A stretch of DNA of 64,000 nt. It comes from Actinomycetospora lemnae (GTDB lineage Bacteria; Actinomycetota; Actinomycetes; Mycobacteriales; Pseudonocardiaceae). The notes beneath the pieces are model-generated. The model searched no databases. It worked only from the letters and a program-made list of their open reading frames with translations, and was not told where the DNA came from. Of this stretch, positions 8,530 through 15,607 are shown in pieces; position 1 is the stretch's first letter; each line of letters begins with the position of its first letter. The translations under genes and the position numbers were made by a program. The stretch spans positions 203,063 to 267,062 of the forward strand of contig NZ_JAQZAO010000009.1 in assembly GCF_028737315.1 (NCBI RefSeq). Reading direction: 5' to 3'.

Positions 8530-8535
8530 GTAACG
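8530..8535 (+). promoter_or_regulatory. GTAACG box, copy 3
   Basis: GTAACG begins 34 bases before the ATG at 8564. This is the third occurrence with the same offset (others at 1049 and 3781). It lies 7 bases after the SDR stop, so it would be the promoter-proximal element of the reductase gene. Confidence 0.35.
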
Positions 8536-8563
8536 GTCCGACCGGGCTGCTGGACGACACAGG

Positions 8564-9310
8564 ATGCGCCAGCTCCTCCCGTGTCCCCTCGACCCGGTGG
8601 ACCCGCACGAGGTCTACGCCGACCTGCCGACCGCCGACGGCCGGCCCGCCCTCCGACTGAACATGATCGCCAGTGTGGACGGGGCGATCACCCTCGGCGG
8701 GGTCTCCGGGCCCCTCGGCGGCGCCGGTGACCACCGGGTGTTCACCGCGCTGCGCTCGTTCGCCGACGCGATCCTGGTGGCCGCCGGCACGGTCCGTGCC
8801 GAGGGCTACGGGCCGGCGTCGGTGCCGCTGGTCGTCGTCACCCGCTCCTGCCGGCTCGACCTCGACGCCCCGTTGTTCACCGCGGCACCCGTGCGGCCCG
8901 TCGTCGTCACCGTCGCCGCCGCACCCCGGGAGCGGCGAGAACGCGCCGCCGAGGTGGCCGACGTCCTCGTGGCCGGTGGAGAGGACGTCGACCTGCCCGT
9001 CGCGCTGTGCGAACTGGGGCGCCGCGGTCACGCGTCGGTGCTCGCCGAGGGCGGCCCCACGCTGAACGCGCAGCTGGCGCGGGCGGACCTGATCGACGAG
9101 CTGTGCCTGACCGTGTCCCCGGTGATGGCCGGCGGCGACGCCGGGCGCATCCTCTCCGGCCCGCCGTTGCCGCGCGCCCCCCGCCTCGCCCCGGTGTCGG
9201 TGTGCGAGGAGGACGGTTTCCTGTTCCTCCGCCTGCGCCCCGTGTCACGTCGCGCGACCCCTCCGGCGCCGTCCCGGCCGGCGAGCCCCGCCTCCGTCGG
9301 GCCCCGCTGA
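8564..9310 (+). CDS. RibD C-terminal/dihydrofolate reductase-like pyrimidine reductase
   Basis: 248 residues. It shows the RibD_C fold signature: LRLNMIASVDGAITLGGVSG near residue 30, DAILVAAGTVRAEGYGP near residue 65, and a GGPTLNAQL motif near residue 160. The deaminase half of bifunctional RibD is absent. Proteins of this type reduce pyrimidine or pterin-like substrates with NADPH; a role in riboflavin or deazaflavin metabolism is possible, but no rib genes are adjacent. Placed alone between the catabolic operon and a run of small genes. Confidence 0.8.
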   Translation: MRQLLPCPLDPVDPHEVYADLPTADGRPALRLNMIASVDGAITLGGVSGPLGGAGDHRVFTALRSFADAILVAAGTVRAEGYGPASVPLVVVTRSCRLDLDAPLFTAAPVRPVVVTVAAAPRERRERAAEVADVLVAGGEDVDLPVALCELGRRGHASVLAEGGPTLNAQLARADLIDELCLTVSPVMAGGDAGRILSGPPLPRAPRLAPVSVCEEDGFLFLRLRPVSRRATPPAPSRPASPASVGPR

Positions 9311-9370
9311 CGGGTCGGCGCTGACATCGCGGCCCGTTCGTGCGACGGTGGCGGCGACGAGAGGTACGCG

Positions 9371-9607
9371 GTGATGAGCAGGCGGATGACGGTTCTCCTG
9401 CGGGGCGGGCACGAGATCGTCCTGCAGGGTGTCGACGACGCGGACGCGGAGCGGCTCCTCCAGCACTTCGCCGAGGTCTTCGAGCAGAGCGATCCGACGG
9501 GGTCCACGACGGCACCCGACGGCACCTTGATCCGGCACTCGGAGGTCGTCGGCGTGCGCGACTCCAGCGAGCAGGCGCTGAGCAACCGCTCGGGTCGCCG
9601 CACCTGA
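9371..9607 (+). CDS. Small conserved hypothetical protein
   Basis: 78 residues from GTG 9371, or 77 from ATG 9374. GAGAGG at 9359-9364 sits six or nine bases upstream of the two candidates, so either is possible. The protein begins with a short beta-rich stretch (MTVLLRGGHEIVLQGVD) followed by an amphipathic helix (DADAERLLQHFAEVFEQ) and a polar tail. I do not recognise a family. No membrane segment or cysteine. Confidence 0.55.
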   Translation: MMSRRMTVLLRGGHEIVLQGVDDADAERLLQHFAEVFEQSDPTGSTTAPDGTLIRHSEVVGVRDSSEQALSNRSGRRT

Positions 9608-9778
9608 GGACCCGGCGCCGGCGGGCGCCCGGTGGTCGTCCGCTGACGGACCGTGCTGCCGCCGCGGGACCGAGTACGGTGGAGGTCACCGCGGTTCCCC
9701 GCACGTCGGCGCTCGAGCCGTCGTCGTCGTCGGCGTAGTTCTGGCCCGGTCCACGGACCGGAGACGGGAGTGCCGGCC

Positions 9779-10243
9779 ATGAGCCCGGCCCCGAGTACAC
9801 CGACCCCCACGGTCGCCGGCCCGGCCGACGACGTGACCCCCTCCGGACGCCTGCGGCTGAAGCCCGTGGCTCCCGTGTCGGGCCACGTCGACGGTGGGTG
9901 GTGGCCGCACTCACGCGACCTGCCGGCCGAGCTGCCGACGATGTTGACCGAGCTGGGACTGCGCGTCGGGCCGGTCGCCCGTGTCAGCTACCACCTCGGT
10001 GGTTGGGACCGCGCACCACGTCGCCTGCCGTCCAGCCGGGTGCGGCTCGAGGGATTCCGGACGACCGACCCGCACACGCTGACCGTCGTCGGGGCCACCG
10101 GCGCCCGGATCGTCCTGCTCGTCGTGCCGCCCGAGACGTCCGGACCCGCCGCCGAGGCGGCGCTCGACGCGGCGTCGGAGGCGGGCGACCGGCACGCCAC
10201 CGCCGAGCTGCTGGCGGCCGGGCCCGGGACGGCATCGTCCTGA
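9779..10243 (+). CDS. DUF5994 family protein
   Basis: 154 residues. After a Pro/Thr-rich N-terminus the family pattern is clear: RLRLKP, then DGGWWPHSRDL, ELPTML, GPVARVSYHLGGWDRAPRRL and VRLEGF, all features of the actinobacterial DUF5994 family. Function unknown; it is often found near stress-response and small regulatory genes in mycobacteria and relatives. Start ATG at 9779 is preceded by GGAGACGGGAG. Upstream at 9746-9761 is a 7-bp inverted repeat, CCGGTCC-AC-GGACCGG. A hairpin at 10250-10274 follows the stop. Confidence 0.75.
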   Translation: MSPAPSTPTPTVAGPADDVTPSGRLRLKPVAPVSGHVDGGWWPHSRDLPAELPTMLTELGLRVGPVARVSYHLGGWDRAPRRLPSSRVRLEGFRTTDPHTLTVVGATGARIVLLVVPPETSGPAAEAALDAASEAGDRHATAELLAAGPGTASS

Positions 10244-10249
10244 TCCCCC

Positions 10250-10274
10250 GGGCCGTCCGTCCTCGGACGGGCCC
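10250..10274 (+). terminator. Hairpin terminator after DUF5994 gene
   Basis: GGGCCGTCCG and CGGACGGGCCC pair with one bulged base around a 4-base loop, starting 7 bases after the stop. There is no U-tract, as is usual in this genome. Confidence 0.5.
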
Positions 10275-10310
10275 AGCACATCGCTCCCGACAGCACGACC
10301 AAGGACCCCA

Positions 10311-10487
10311 GTGAGCGCGATCAGCGACCCCGCAGCACGAGCCGACGAGGACCAGCGCACCGACGACGTGACGTGCTCGGTGTGCCCGCACCCGTGGTCG
10401 GACCACGACGCTCTCGGGCGCCGGTTCTGCACCGCGACGCGCGTCTCCGCGTGGTCGCGCGGGTGCATCTGCTCTCCTCCCAGCTGA
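10311..10487 (+). CDS. RGCVC-family small cysteine-rich protein
   Basis: A 58-residue protein read from GTG 10311 to TGA 10485-10487. It has C22-x2-C25-P-H27, H32, C40 and the terminal R-G-C52-I-C54 that defines the actinobacterial RGCVC family, here with Ile in place of Val. The pattern CxxCxH...H...C...CxC could bind zinc. The function of the family is unknown. It precedes the SpoIIE phosphatase gene by 94 bases on the same strand. The exact cysteine spacing and the conserved RFCTAT stretch make it a real gene despite its size. Confidence 0.75.
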   Translation: MSAISDPAARADEDQRTDDVTCSVCPHPWSDHDALGRRFCTATRVSAWSRGCICSPPS

Positions 10488-10581
10488 CTCCCCACCCGCG
10501 GACCGTGACCACCCGGCGCACCCTGCGGCTCGTGCCCCACGCAGGAGACGGGTCGGCGACGGCTCACCGTAGGGTCCGGGG

Positions 10582-11928
10582 GTGCGGACGGACAGGCAGG
10601 ACTGGGGCGACGTCCTCACCGCGTTGACGGACCGCTCCCACCTGGTCGTCGGCGAGGACCTGTCGACGATGGTCGACGAGATCGTCGCGCCCCGGGGCCT
10701 GCGTGCCGAGGTGCTGCTCGTGGACCTGGGCCAGGAGGTGCTGACCTCGGTGCGGGCCGACCCGCCGCCGCCCGTCCCGGTGGAGGGGACGCTCGCCGGC
10801 CGGGCGTTCCAGCACGGCGAGTTCGTCGCGGGCTTCAGCGACGAGGGACGTCGGGTGCTGTGGGTGCCGATGCTGGACGGCACCGAGCGGGCCGGTGTGG
10901 TGCGTCTCGACCTCGACCCGGACGTGGTCGACGACCTGGAGCTGCGCCGCCGCTGCTGGACACTGTCCGGGGTGATGGGGCACATCGCGATCGGCAAGCT
11001 GCCCTACAGCGACCGCATCCGCCGCATCCGGGCGCCACGGCCGCTGTCCGTCGCCGCCGAGCTGCTCTGGCAGCTGGTGCCCCCGCGCACCTTCGCCACC
11101 GGCAACGTCGTCGTGACCGCGCTGCTCGAGCCCTACGACCAGGTGGCCGGCGACGCCTACGACTACGTGGTCGACGCCCAGACGGCCTACGTCGCGGTGT
11201 TCGACGGCGTCGGTCACGATCTCGCCGCCGGGAGCGCCACCGCCCTGGCCGTCAGCGCCATCCGCAACGCCCGGCGGCGCGGGGTGGCGGACCTCGCCGC
11301 GCTCGCCGCCGAGGCGGACGTCCAGATGCAGGCCGCCGGGACCCCGCCGCGCTTCGTGACCGCCGTACTGGCCCGGTTGGACCTCGGCACCGGCGAGCTG
11401 CGCTACCTCGTCGCCGGTCACCCGCCCCCGCTCCTGCTGCGCCAGGGGCACCTGGTCGAGGCGTTCGGTGCCTCGCCGCGGTTCCCGCTCGGGGTCGTCC
11501 CCGGCGGGCGCCCGGCCTCCGCCGAGGTGGCGGTGGAGTGGCTCGAGCCCGACGACCGGGTGGTGTTCTACTCCGACGGGATCACCGAGGCGCGCGACAC
11601 GGCGGGGCGGTTCTTCGGCGACCGTCGCCTCGCTGACCTCAGCGAGCGGGCCGAGCTCGACGAGGTCTCCGCGCCGGAGACCCTCCGTCGCCTGGCGGCC
11701 GCCGTCCTCGAGCACCAGGGCGGCGTGCTCCAGGACGACGCCACCCTGCTCATGCTCGACTGGTCGAGCACCGGCCACGAGCGGCTGCTCCCCTCGGTCG
11801 CGCGCCACCGCGACGCGCGCCCGCCCACGCGGCTCCCGGAGCAGGTGCGGGGAGCGGCCGCGGAGGGCTTCCGGTCGCCGTCGCCCCCGGGGGCCCGCGC
11901 TCGGCGGCGCGACGTCGATCCCGGGTGA
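10582..11928 (+). CDS. SpoIIE/PP2C-type serine phosphatase
   Basis: 448 residues. The first 160 residues form a GAF-like sensory part without cysteines or histidines arranged for metal; the SpoIIE catalytic domain covers about 165-400 with the metal-binding aspartates in GDAYDY, FDGVGHD and YSDGITEA. Such enzymes dephosphorylate anti-anti-sigma factors (STAS proteins) in partner-switching control of stress sigma factors. No STAS or RsbW gene is adjacent, so it is an orphan of that network. TAGGGT at 10570-10575 ends six bases before the GTG start, which suggests a leaderless mRNA. A perfect 15-bp hairpin separates it from the convergent DUF2188 gene. Confidence 0.85.
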   Translation: MRTDRQDWGDVLTALTDRSHLVVGEDLSTMVDEIVAPRGLRAEVLLVDLGQEVLTSVRADPPPPVPVEGTLAGRAFQHGEFVAGFSDEGRRVLWVPMLDGTERAGVVRLDLDPDVVDDLELRRRCWTLSGVMGHIAIGKLPYSDRIRRIRAPRPLSVAAELLWQLVPPRTFATGNVVVTALLEPYDQVAGDAYDYVVDAQTAYVAVFDGVGHDLAAGSATALAVSAIRNARRRGVADLAALAAEADVQMQAAGTPPRFVTAVLARLDLGTGELRYLVAGHPPPLLLRQGHLVEAFGASPRFPLGVVPGGRPASAEVAVEWLEPDDRVVFYSDGITEARDTAGRFFGDRRLADLSERAELDEVSAPETLRRLAAAVLEHQGGVLQDDATLLMLDWSSTGHERLLPSVARHRDARPPTRLPEQVRGAAAEGFRSPSPPGARARRRDVDPG

Positions 11929-11985
11929 GGGCCGTCGACCAGCACCTCAGCGCCGGGGCCGTCTGAGCCCCTCCACGGAGACGCA

Positions 11986-12020
11986 CGACCGGCCCGTCCC
12001 GCGGTGGGACGGGCCGGTCG
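11986..12020. terminator. Bidirectional hairpin terminator
   Basis: A perfect 15-bp stem (CGACCGGCCCGTCCC and its complement) with a 5-base loop lies between the stops of the convergent SpoIIE and DUF2188 genes (11928 and 12027). Confidence 0.75.
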
Positions 12021-12026
12021 GCGACA

Positions 12027-13256
12027 TCAGCGGCCGGTCACCTGGTGGGCGCCCTGCTGGGCGGCGGCCGTGCCACGGCTCGCACCCGCACCCACGAGGT
12101 GCAGCCCGCCCGTCACCAGGACGTCGACGACGCGGCCGGTCAGACGGACGGGGTTGAGGGCGTGGGCGAGCTGGTCCAGGGGGACCGCGACGGCCTCGGT
12201 GACGGCGACGATCTGCCGGTGGACGCGGTCGGCGGTGTCGTCGGCCTGCTCGGCGGCCTCCGCCCCGAGGCGGGCGGCGCGATCGGCACCGGCCACCAGG
12301 TCCTCGCTCGCCTCACGCGCGGTGGCGTCGACGCGGGCGGCGGCACGGCGACCCGCGGCGCGGGTCTCCCCGGCCACCTCGCGCGCGGTGCCCTCGGCCT
12401 GGTCGGCGACCTGGCCGGCGGTGGTCTGCGCGATGGACGCGGTGTCCTTCGCGGCGGCCTCCAGGCTCTTGTCGCCCTCCGCGACGGCTTCCGCCTCGTC
12501 GCCGATGCCCGACGCGGCGGCGCCGGCGGTGGCGCCCGCGTGGCGGGCCGCGGTGCTGGTGTGGCCCGCGACCCGGGTGGCGGCGGTCGACGCCTCGGCG
12601 GCGACGTCCTCGGTCGCGTCGACCGTCTCCGCGGCGAGGTTCCGTGCCTCCTCGCCCGCGTCCTGCGCCGCCTCGCGGGCCTCGTCGGCGAGGTCCCGGT
12701 CGCTGTCCGACTCGCTGTCCGACTCGCTGTCCGCGTCGCCGGCGTCGTCCTGGTCGACGCCGCCCACCGCGTGCACGGCCTCGGGGGTGTGCCCCGTCAG
12801 GACGGCGGCGTCGGCCGGGTCCGCGGTGATGCCGGCCGTGGAGTCGGTCGCGATACCGGTCGTGGGCTCGGTCGCGATGCCGGTGGTGGCGTCGGTCGTG
12901 GGGGCGGCGGTGGTGTCGGTCGTGGCGCCCACGGCGGCGTCCCCACCCCCGTCGCCGTCGCTGTGCTCGCCGCGGGCCCTCTCGACGGCCTCGATCGCGC
13001 CCTCGACCCCGGTGTTCTCGGCGATCTCCGCGGCGGTGCGGCTGACGTCCTCGGTGTCGGCGTCGACGTGGCGGGTGTCGAGCACCTCGCCGCCCTCGCC
13101 GTGCACGACGACCTGGCCGCCACCGTGCTCGGCGACGATGGTGACGGCGCGCTCGACGGCCTCCACCTCGGTGGCGGTCCGGGCGGTGACCTGGTCGTCC
13201 CCCGGGACCGTGACGGTCCATTCGCCGTCGGAGGGTTGCACGTGGCGGTCGGGCAT
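12027..13256 (-). CDS. DUF2188 protein with long LEA-like alanine-rich tail
   Basis: 409 residues from the ATG complementing 13254-13256, preceded by GAGGAGCC. Residues 1-70 form a DUF2188 domain (GEWTVTV, AVTIVAEHGGGQVVVHGEGG). A region of Thr/Asp repeats follows (TTGIAT repeated, then SESDSESDSD), and from about 210 an alanine-rich tract of charged amphipathic helix repeats (TAREVAGETRAAGRRAAARV and similar) like LEA or apolipoprotein helices. The last 60 residues are more hydrophobic. LEA-type repeats protect proteins or membranes during drying or osmotic stress; that role is inference from composition. Its neighbours are other envelope/stress genes. A longer frame to 13547 crosses the tandem repeat and was rejected. 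Confidence 0.7.
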   Translation of the reverse strand: MPDRHVQPSDGEWTVTVPGDDQVTARTATEVEAVERAVTIVAEHGGGQVVVHGEGGEVLDTRHVDADTEDVSRTAAEIAENTGVEGAIEAVERARGEHSDGDGGGDAAVGATTDTTAAPTTDATTGIATEPTTGIATDSTAGITADPADAAVLTGHTPEAVHAVGGVDQDDAGDADSESDSESDSDRDLADEAREAAQDAGEEARNLAAETVDATEDVAAEASTAATRVAGHTSTAARHAGATAGAAASGIGDEAEAVAEGDKSLEAAAKDTASIAQTTAGQVADQAEGTAREVAGETRAAGRRAAARVDATAREASEDLVAGADRAARLGAEAAEQADDTADRVHRQIVAVTEAVAVPLDQLAHALNPVRLTGRVVDVLVTGGLHLVGAGASRGTAAAQQGAHQVTGR

Positions 13257-13479
13257 GTCTGGCTCCTCGTCCCCGTTGGTGAGTGGGGAAGGACTGCCCA
13301 GCCGGGCCGTCCGGTCCACGTCCACCGACGGCGGATCCCGGTGACGAAGGCCTCGGCGGCGGGCTGACTGGTCCGGCCACCGGATCGGGGCGCGCATCCG
13401 GCCCCACCGCCTGCATCCGTGGCGCAGACGGCCTGCCACCGCGCGCGGTCCTCGGAGGACATCTCGGTCACGCGGCCTC

Positions 13480-13523
13480 GTCGACGCCGTGTCGACGCCG
13501 TGTCGACGCCGTGACGACGCCGT
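13480..13523. repeat. Tandem 11-bp repeat, four units
   Basis: Three exact copies of GTCGACGCCGT (13480, 13491, 13502) and one with a single substitution (13513, GACGACGCCGT). The unit is not a multiple of three, consistent with non-coding sequence. It abuts the terminator stem. Confidence 0.85.
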
Positions 13524-13528
13524 GACGA

Positions 13529-13576
13529 CGACGGCACCGGGCCCCACGCCGCGAGGCGGGAGGCCCGGTGCCGTCG
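13529..13576 (-). terminator. Hairpin terminator of OmpA-like gene
   Basis: A perfect 15-bp stem, CGACGGCACCGGGCC and its complement, with an 18-base loop, begins 10 bases after the OmpA-like stop codon on the minus strand. Confidence 0.7.
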
Positions 13577-13586
13577 GGGTGCGGAC

Positions 13587-14486
13587 TCAGGACACGGTGA
13601 TCTCGACGCGCCGGCTCTCCGCCACGTCCGGACGCGGGTTGCTGTCGGCGGCGCCGCGGGCCTCGATCCGGCCCGGGTCGACGCCCTCGCGGCCCAGGCG
13701 CTCGGCCACGGCCTGCGCACGCTGGTCGGACAGCGGCTGCGCCGCCGGCCCGATGCCGCGGCTGACCGGCGCGGTGTAGCCGGTGACGGTCACCCGCGCG
13801 TTCGGGGCGCCCGCCAGCTCCTCGGCGACCTGGTCCACCGTGCGCGCCCCGGCGGCGGTGAGCTCGGGGCTGTCGGGCCGGAAGGTCACCGGCGAGGCGG
13901 CGAGGATCTCCTGGACGCGCGCGGACACGGCCGCGGGGTCTCCCCCGCCGTTGCCCGGCGCACCGGCACCGCCCGGGGTCCCCGAGCCCTCGGGAACACC
14001 CGCAGCACCCGGAGCACCGGCAGCCGGAGCACCGGCACCACCCGGAGCAGCCGCACCCGGCGCCGGCCCGGCCGGGGGCGCCTGCCCGGGCACGCCGGCG
14101 CCCGGAGCACCCGGGGCGGCCTGCCCGCTCGCCCCGGGTGCCCCGGCCTGGCCCGGCGGCGGTCCGGAACCCTCCGGCCCGCACCGGGAGGTGAGCAGCA
14201 GGATCAGCCCGATGACGACCAGGGCCAGGAGGGCCAGCAACAGCCACGCCCACCACGGGCGCCGGCCTCGGGGGCCTCCAGCACCGGCACCACCGGCACC
14301 GGCCCCCCGGGCCCCGCCGGCACCGGCCGCTCCGGCCGCTCCGGCCGCTCCGGAACCGGCACCGGCGGCACCGGCCACTCCGCCACCGGCACGGGCGGCG
14401 CCGGCCCGGTTCCCGCCACCCGCGGCGTCTCCTGCGGATCCGCCGGCGGCGACGGCTCCGCGCCGCCGGTCGTCGGGTTCGCTCAT
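13587..14486 (-). CDS. OmpA-family protein with one membrane segment and Gly/Ala/Pro linkers
   Basis: 299 residues from the ATG complementing 14484-14486, preceded by AGAGGAG. Residues 1-75 are Gly/Ala-rich and cytosolic, a single membrane helix spans about 77-98 (WWAWLLLALLALVVIG), a collagen-like Gly-Ala-Pro linker covers about 100-180, and the OmpA/MotB-like peptidoglycan-binding domain covers about 190-299, with the paired features TVTGYTAP and LSDQRAQAVAERL...RIEARG. The layout recalls ArfA (Rv0899) of Mycobacterium, which sits in the inner membrane and reaches the cell wall. Probably anchors membrane to peptidoglycan. No -10/-35 pair is evident in the 95 bases before it, so it may depend on partial read-through from the MscS-like gene. 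Confidence 0.8.
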   Translation of the reverse strand: MSEPDDRRRGAVAAGGSAGDAAGGGNRAGAARAGGGVAGAAGAGSGAAGAAGAAGAGGARGAGAGGAGAGGPRGRRPWWAWLLLALLALVVIGLILLLTSRCGPEGSGPPPGQAGAPGASGQAAPGAPGAGVPGQAPPAGPAPGAAAPGGAGAPAAGAPGAAGVPEGSGTPGGAGAPGNGGGDPAAVSARVQEILAASPVTFRPDSPELTAAGARTVDQVAEELAGAPNARVTVTGYTAPVSRGIGPAAQPLSDQRAQAVAERLGREGVDPGRIEARGAADSNPRPDVAESRRVEITVS

Positions 14487-14512
14487 CGTCGTTCTCCTCT
14501 GCTCGTCACGAC

Positions 14513-14547
14513 GACGCCCCGGCACCCGCGCCGGGTGCCGGGGCGTC
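14513..14547 (-). terminator. Hairpin between MscS-like and OmpA-like genes
   Basis: A perfect 15-bp stem, GACGCCCCGGCACCC and its complement, with a 5-base loop, lies downstream of the MscS-like stop at 14582 on the minus strand. It could end or attenuate transcription into the OmpA-like gene. Confidence 0.7.
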
Positions 14548-14581
14548 ATCGCGGGCTCCCCGCGCGCGCGGGGTCGGATGG

Positions 14582-15460
14582 TCAGGGCCGGCCGTTGGCC
14601 CGCGTCGGCTCGGAGTCGGCGTCACCCGGGCGGGTGACCCACTCCGTGGGCTCGTCGGCACCCGCCGCGCGGGCGCCACCACCGGCCGGGGCGTACTGCT
14701 GCGTGTACTGCTGCGCCTCGGCGCGGGCACGCTCCTGCCCGGCCTGCACGTCGCGTCGGACCTGGTCGGACTGCTGCTGGGCGTTGCGGTAGCCCGAGTC
14801 GATGAGGTCCTTGGCGGCGTCGCGGCCCCCGAGGCCGAAGGCCAGCGCCGAACCCAGGGCGACCGCGCCGATCAGCGCGATGTAGGTGGCGGTGACGATG
14901 GTCTCCGCGATGCCGAGCTGGGTCAGGATCATGAAGACGGCGATCACCATGACCAGCGTCGGCGCCGCGGAACGGGCGACGCGACCGGTCGGGGTGTCGC
15001 CCATGGTGCGGTGCACCAGCCCGCCGACGGCGGCGGCGATCGCGGCGGCGACCAGGAAGATCAGGAGCGCCGCGAGCACGTTCGGCAGGTACGAGAGCAC
15101 CAGGTCCACGAACCCGGTGACCGCGGGGATGTTCAGCGTGCCGACCGCGGAGACGACGACGAACACCATGAGCACGTACTGCACGACGAGCCCGACCAGC
15201 TGCGAGGGCTTGCCCTGCGGGCTGAACCGCGCGACGTACTCACCGCCCCGGCCGTGGGTCAGCTTCTCGTCGAGTCGCACACGCCGCAGCAAGCGGCTGA
15301 TGCCGGCACGGAGCAGCCGAGCGATGACGTAACCGATGACCAGCACCAGCAGGGCGCCGATCACGTTGGGCACGTAGTCCAACAATGTCGTGAACGCATT
15401 CTGCAGGCTCTGCACGATGTCGAACCCTCCTCCACCGGAGGGTGCGGCTGCGGTCAGCAT
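14582..15460 (-). CDS. MscS/CmpX-type membrane channel-like protein
   Basis: 292 residues from the ATG complementing 15458-15460, preceded by GAGGAGAAA. Two copies of the conserved TM-helix repeat are visible (LLDYVPNVIGALLVLVIGYV near residue 28 and LSYLPNVLAALLIFLVA near residue 122), then helices near 165-185 and 195-215 ending in GSALAFGLGGRDAA, the pore-helix signature of MscS relatives. The soluble beta domain is missing; instead a Gln/Glu/Arg-rich amphipathic tail follows. Such CmpX-like proteins sit in the inner membrane and influence cell envelope stress signalling. Surrounded by OmpA-like and DUF2382 genes. Confidence 0.8.
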   Translation of the reverse strand: MLTAAAPSGGGGFDIVQSLQNAFTTLLDYVPNVIGALLVLVIGYVIARLLRAGISRLLRRVRLDEKLTHGRGGEYVARFSPQGKPSQLVGLVVQYVLMVFVVVSAVGTLNIPAVTGFVDLVLSYLPNVLAALLIFLVAAAIAAAVGGLVHRTMGDTPTGRVARSAAPTLVMVIAVFMILTQLGIAETIVTATYIALIGAVALGSALAFGLGGRDAAKDLIDSGYRNAQQQSDQVRRDVQAGQERARAEAQQYTQQYAPAGGGARAAGADEPTEWVTRPGDADSEPTRANGRP

Positions 15461-15560
15461 GGGATTTCTCCTCGGTCGGTTCCCGGCCGGGCCCGCGTTG
15501 CCCGATCGGGCTGCGGCACGAAACCGTCGAGAACTGTCGGATCGGTGGGGAGTCCTCGGG

Positions 15561-15591
15561 CCCACGCCACCCGCGGCGCGGGTGGCGTGGG
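15561..15591 (-). terminator. Hairpin terminator of DUF2382 gene
   Basis: A perfect 14-bp stem (CCCACGCCACCCGC and complement) with a 3-base loop, extendable by a few pairs, starts 16 bases after the DUF2382 stop on the minus strand. Confidence 0.7.
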
Positions 15592-15607
15592 TCCCGGGGA
15601 CCCGGGG

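Larger units (their letters stand above)
13257..13586. other. 330-base intergenic region with tandem repeat and terminator
   Basis: It holds the ribosome site and presumed promoter region of the minus-strand DUF2188 gene, four tandem 11-base units at 13480-13523 and the terminator of the OmpA-like gene at 13529-13576. I see no convincing promoter hexamers and no coding sequence. Confidence 0.6.

Noticed and set aside
12004..13367. Long plus-strand frames opposite the DUF2188 gene.
   Set aside because: They are the complement of a repetitive alanine-rich gene; no ribosome site and no domain. The minus frame has a good start, ribosome site and recognisable DUF2188 domain.
13480..13523. Tandem repeats considered as a CRISPR array.
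   Set aside because: The units are 11 bases with no spacers between them and no cas gene is near.
15498..15525. GTTT-N17-GGGCAA upstream of the MscS-like gene as a stress sigma factor (SigB/SigF) promoter.
   Set aside because: One loose match only; the -10 half differs from GGGTAT and the other three genes of the island lack it.
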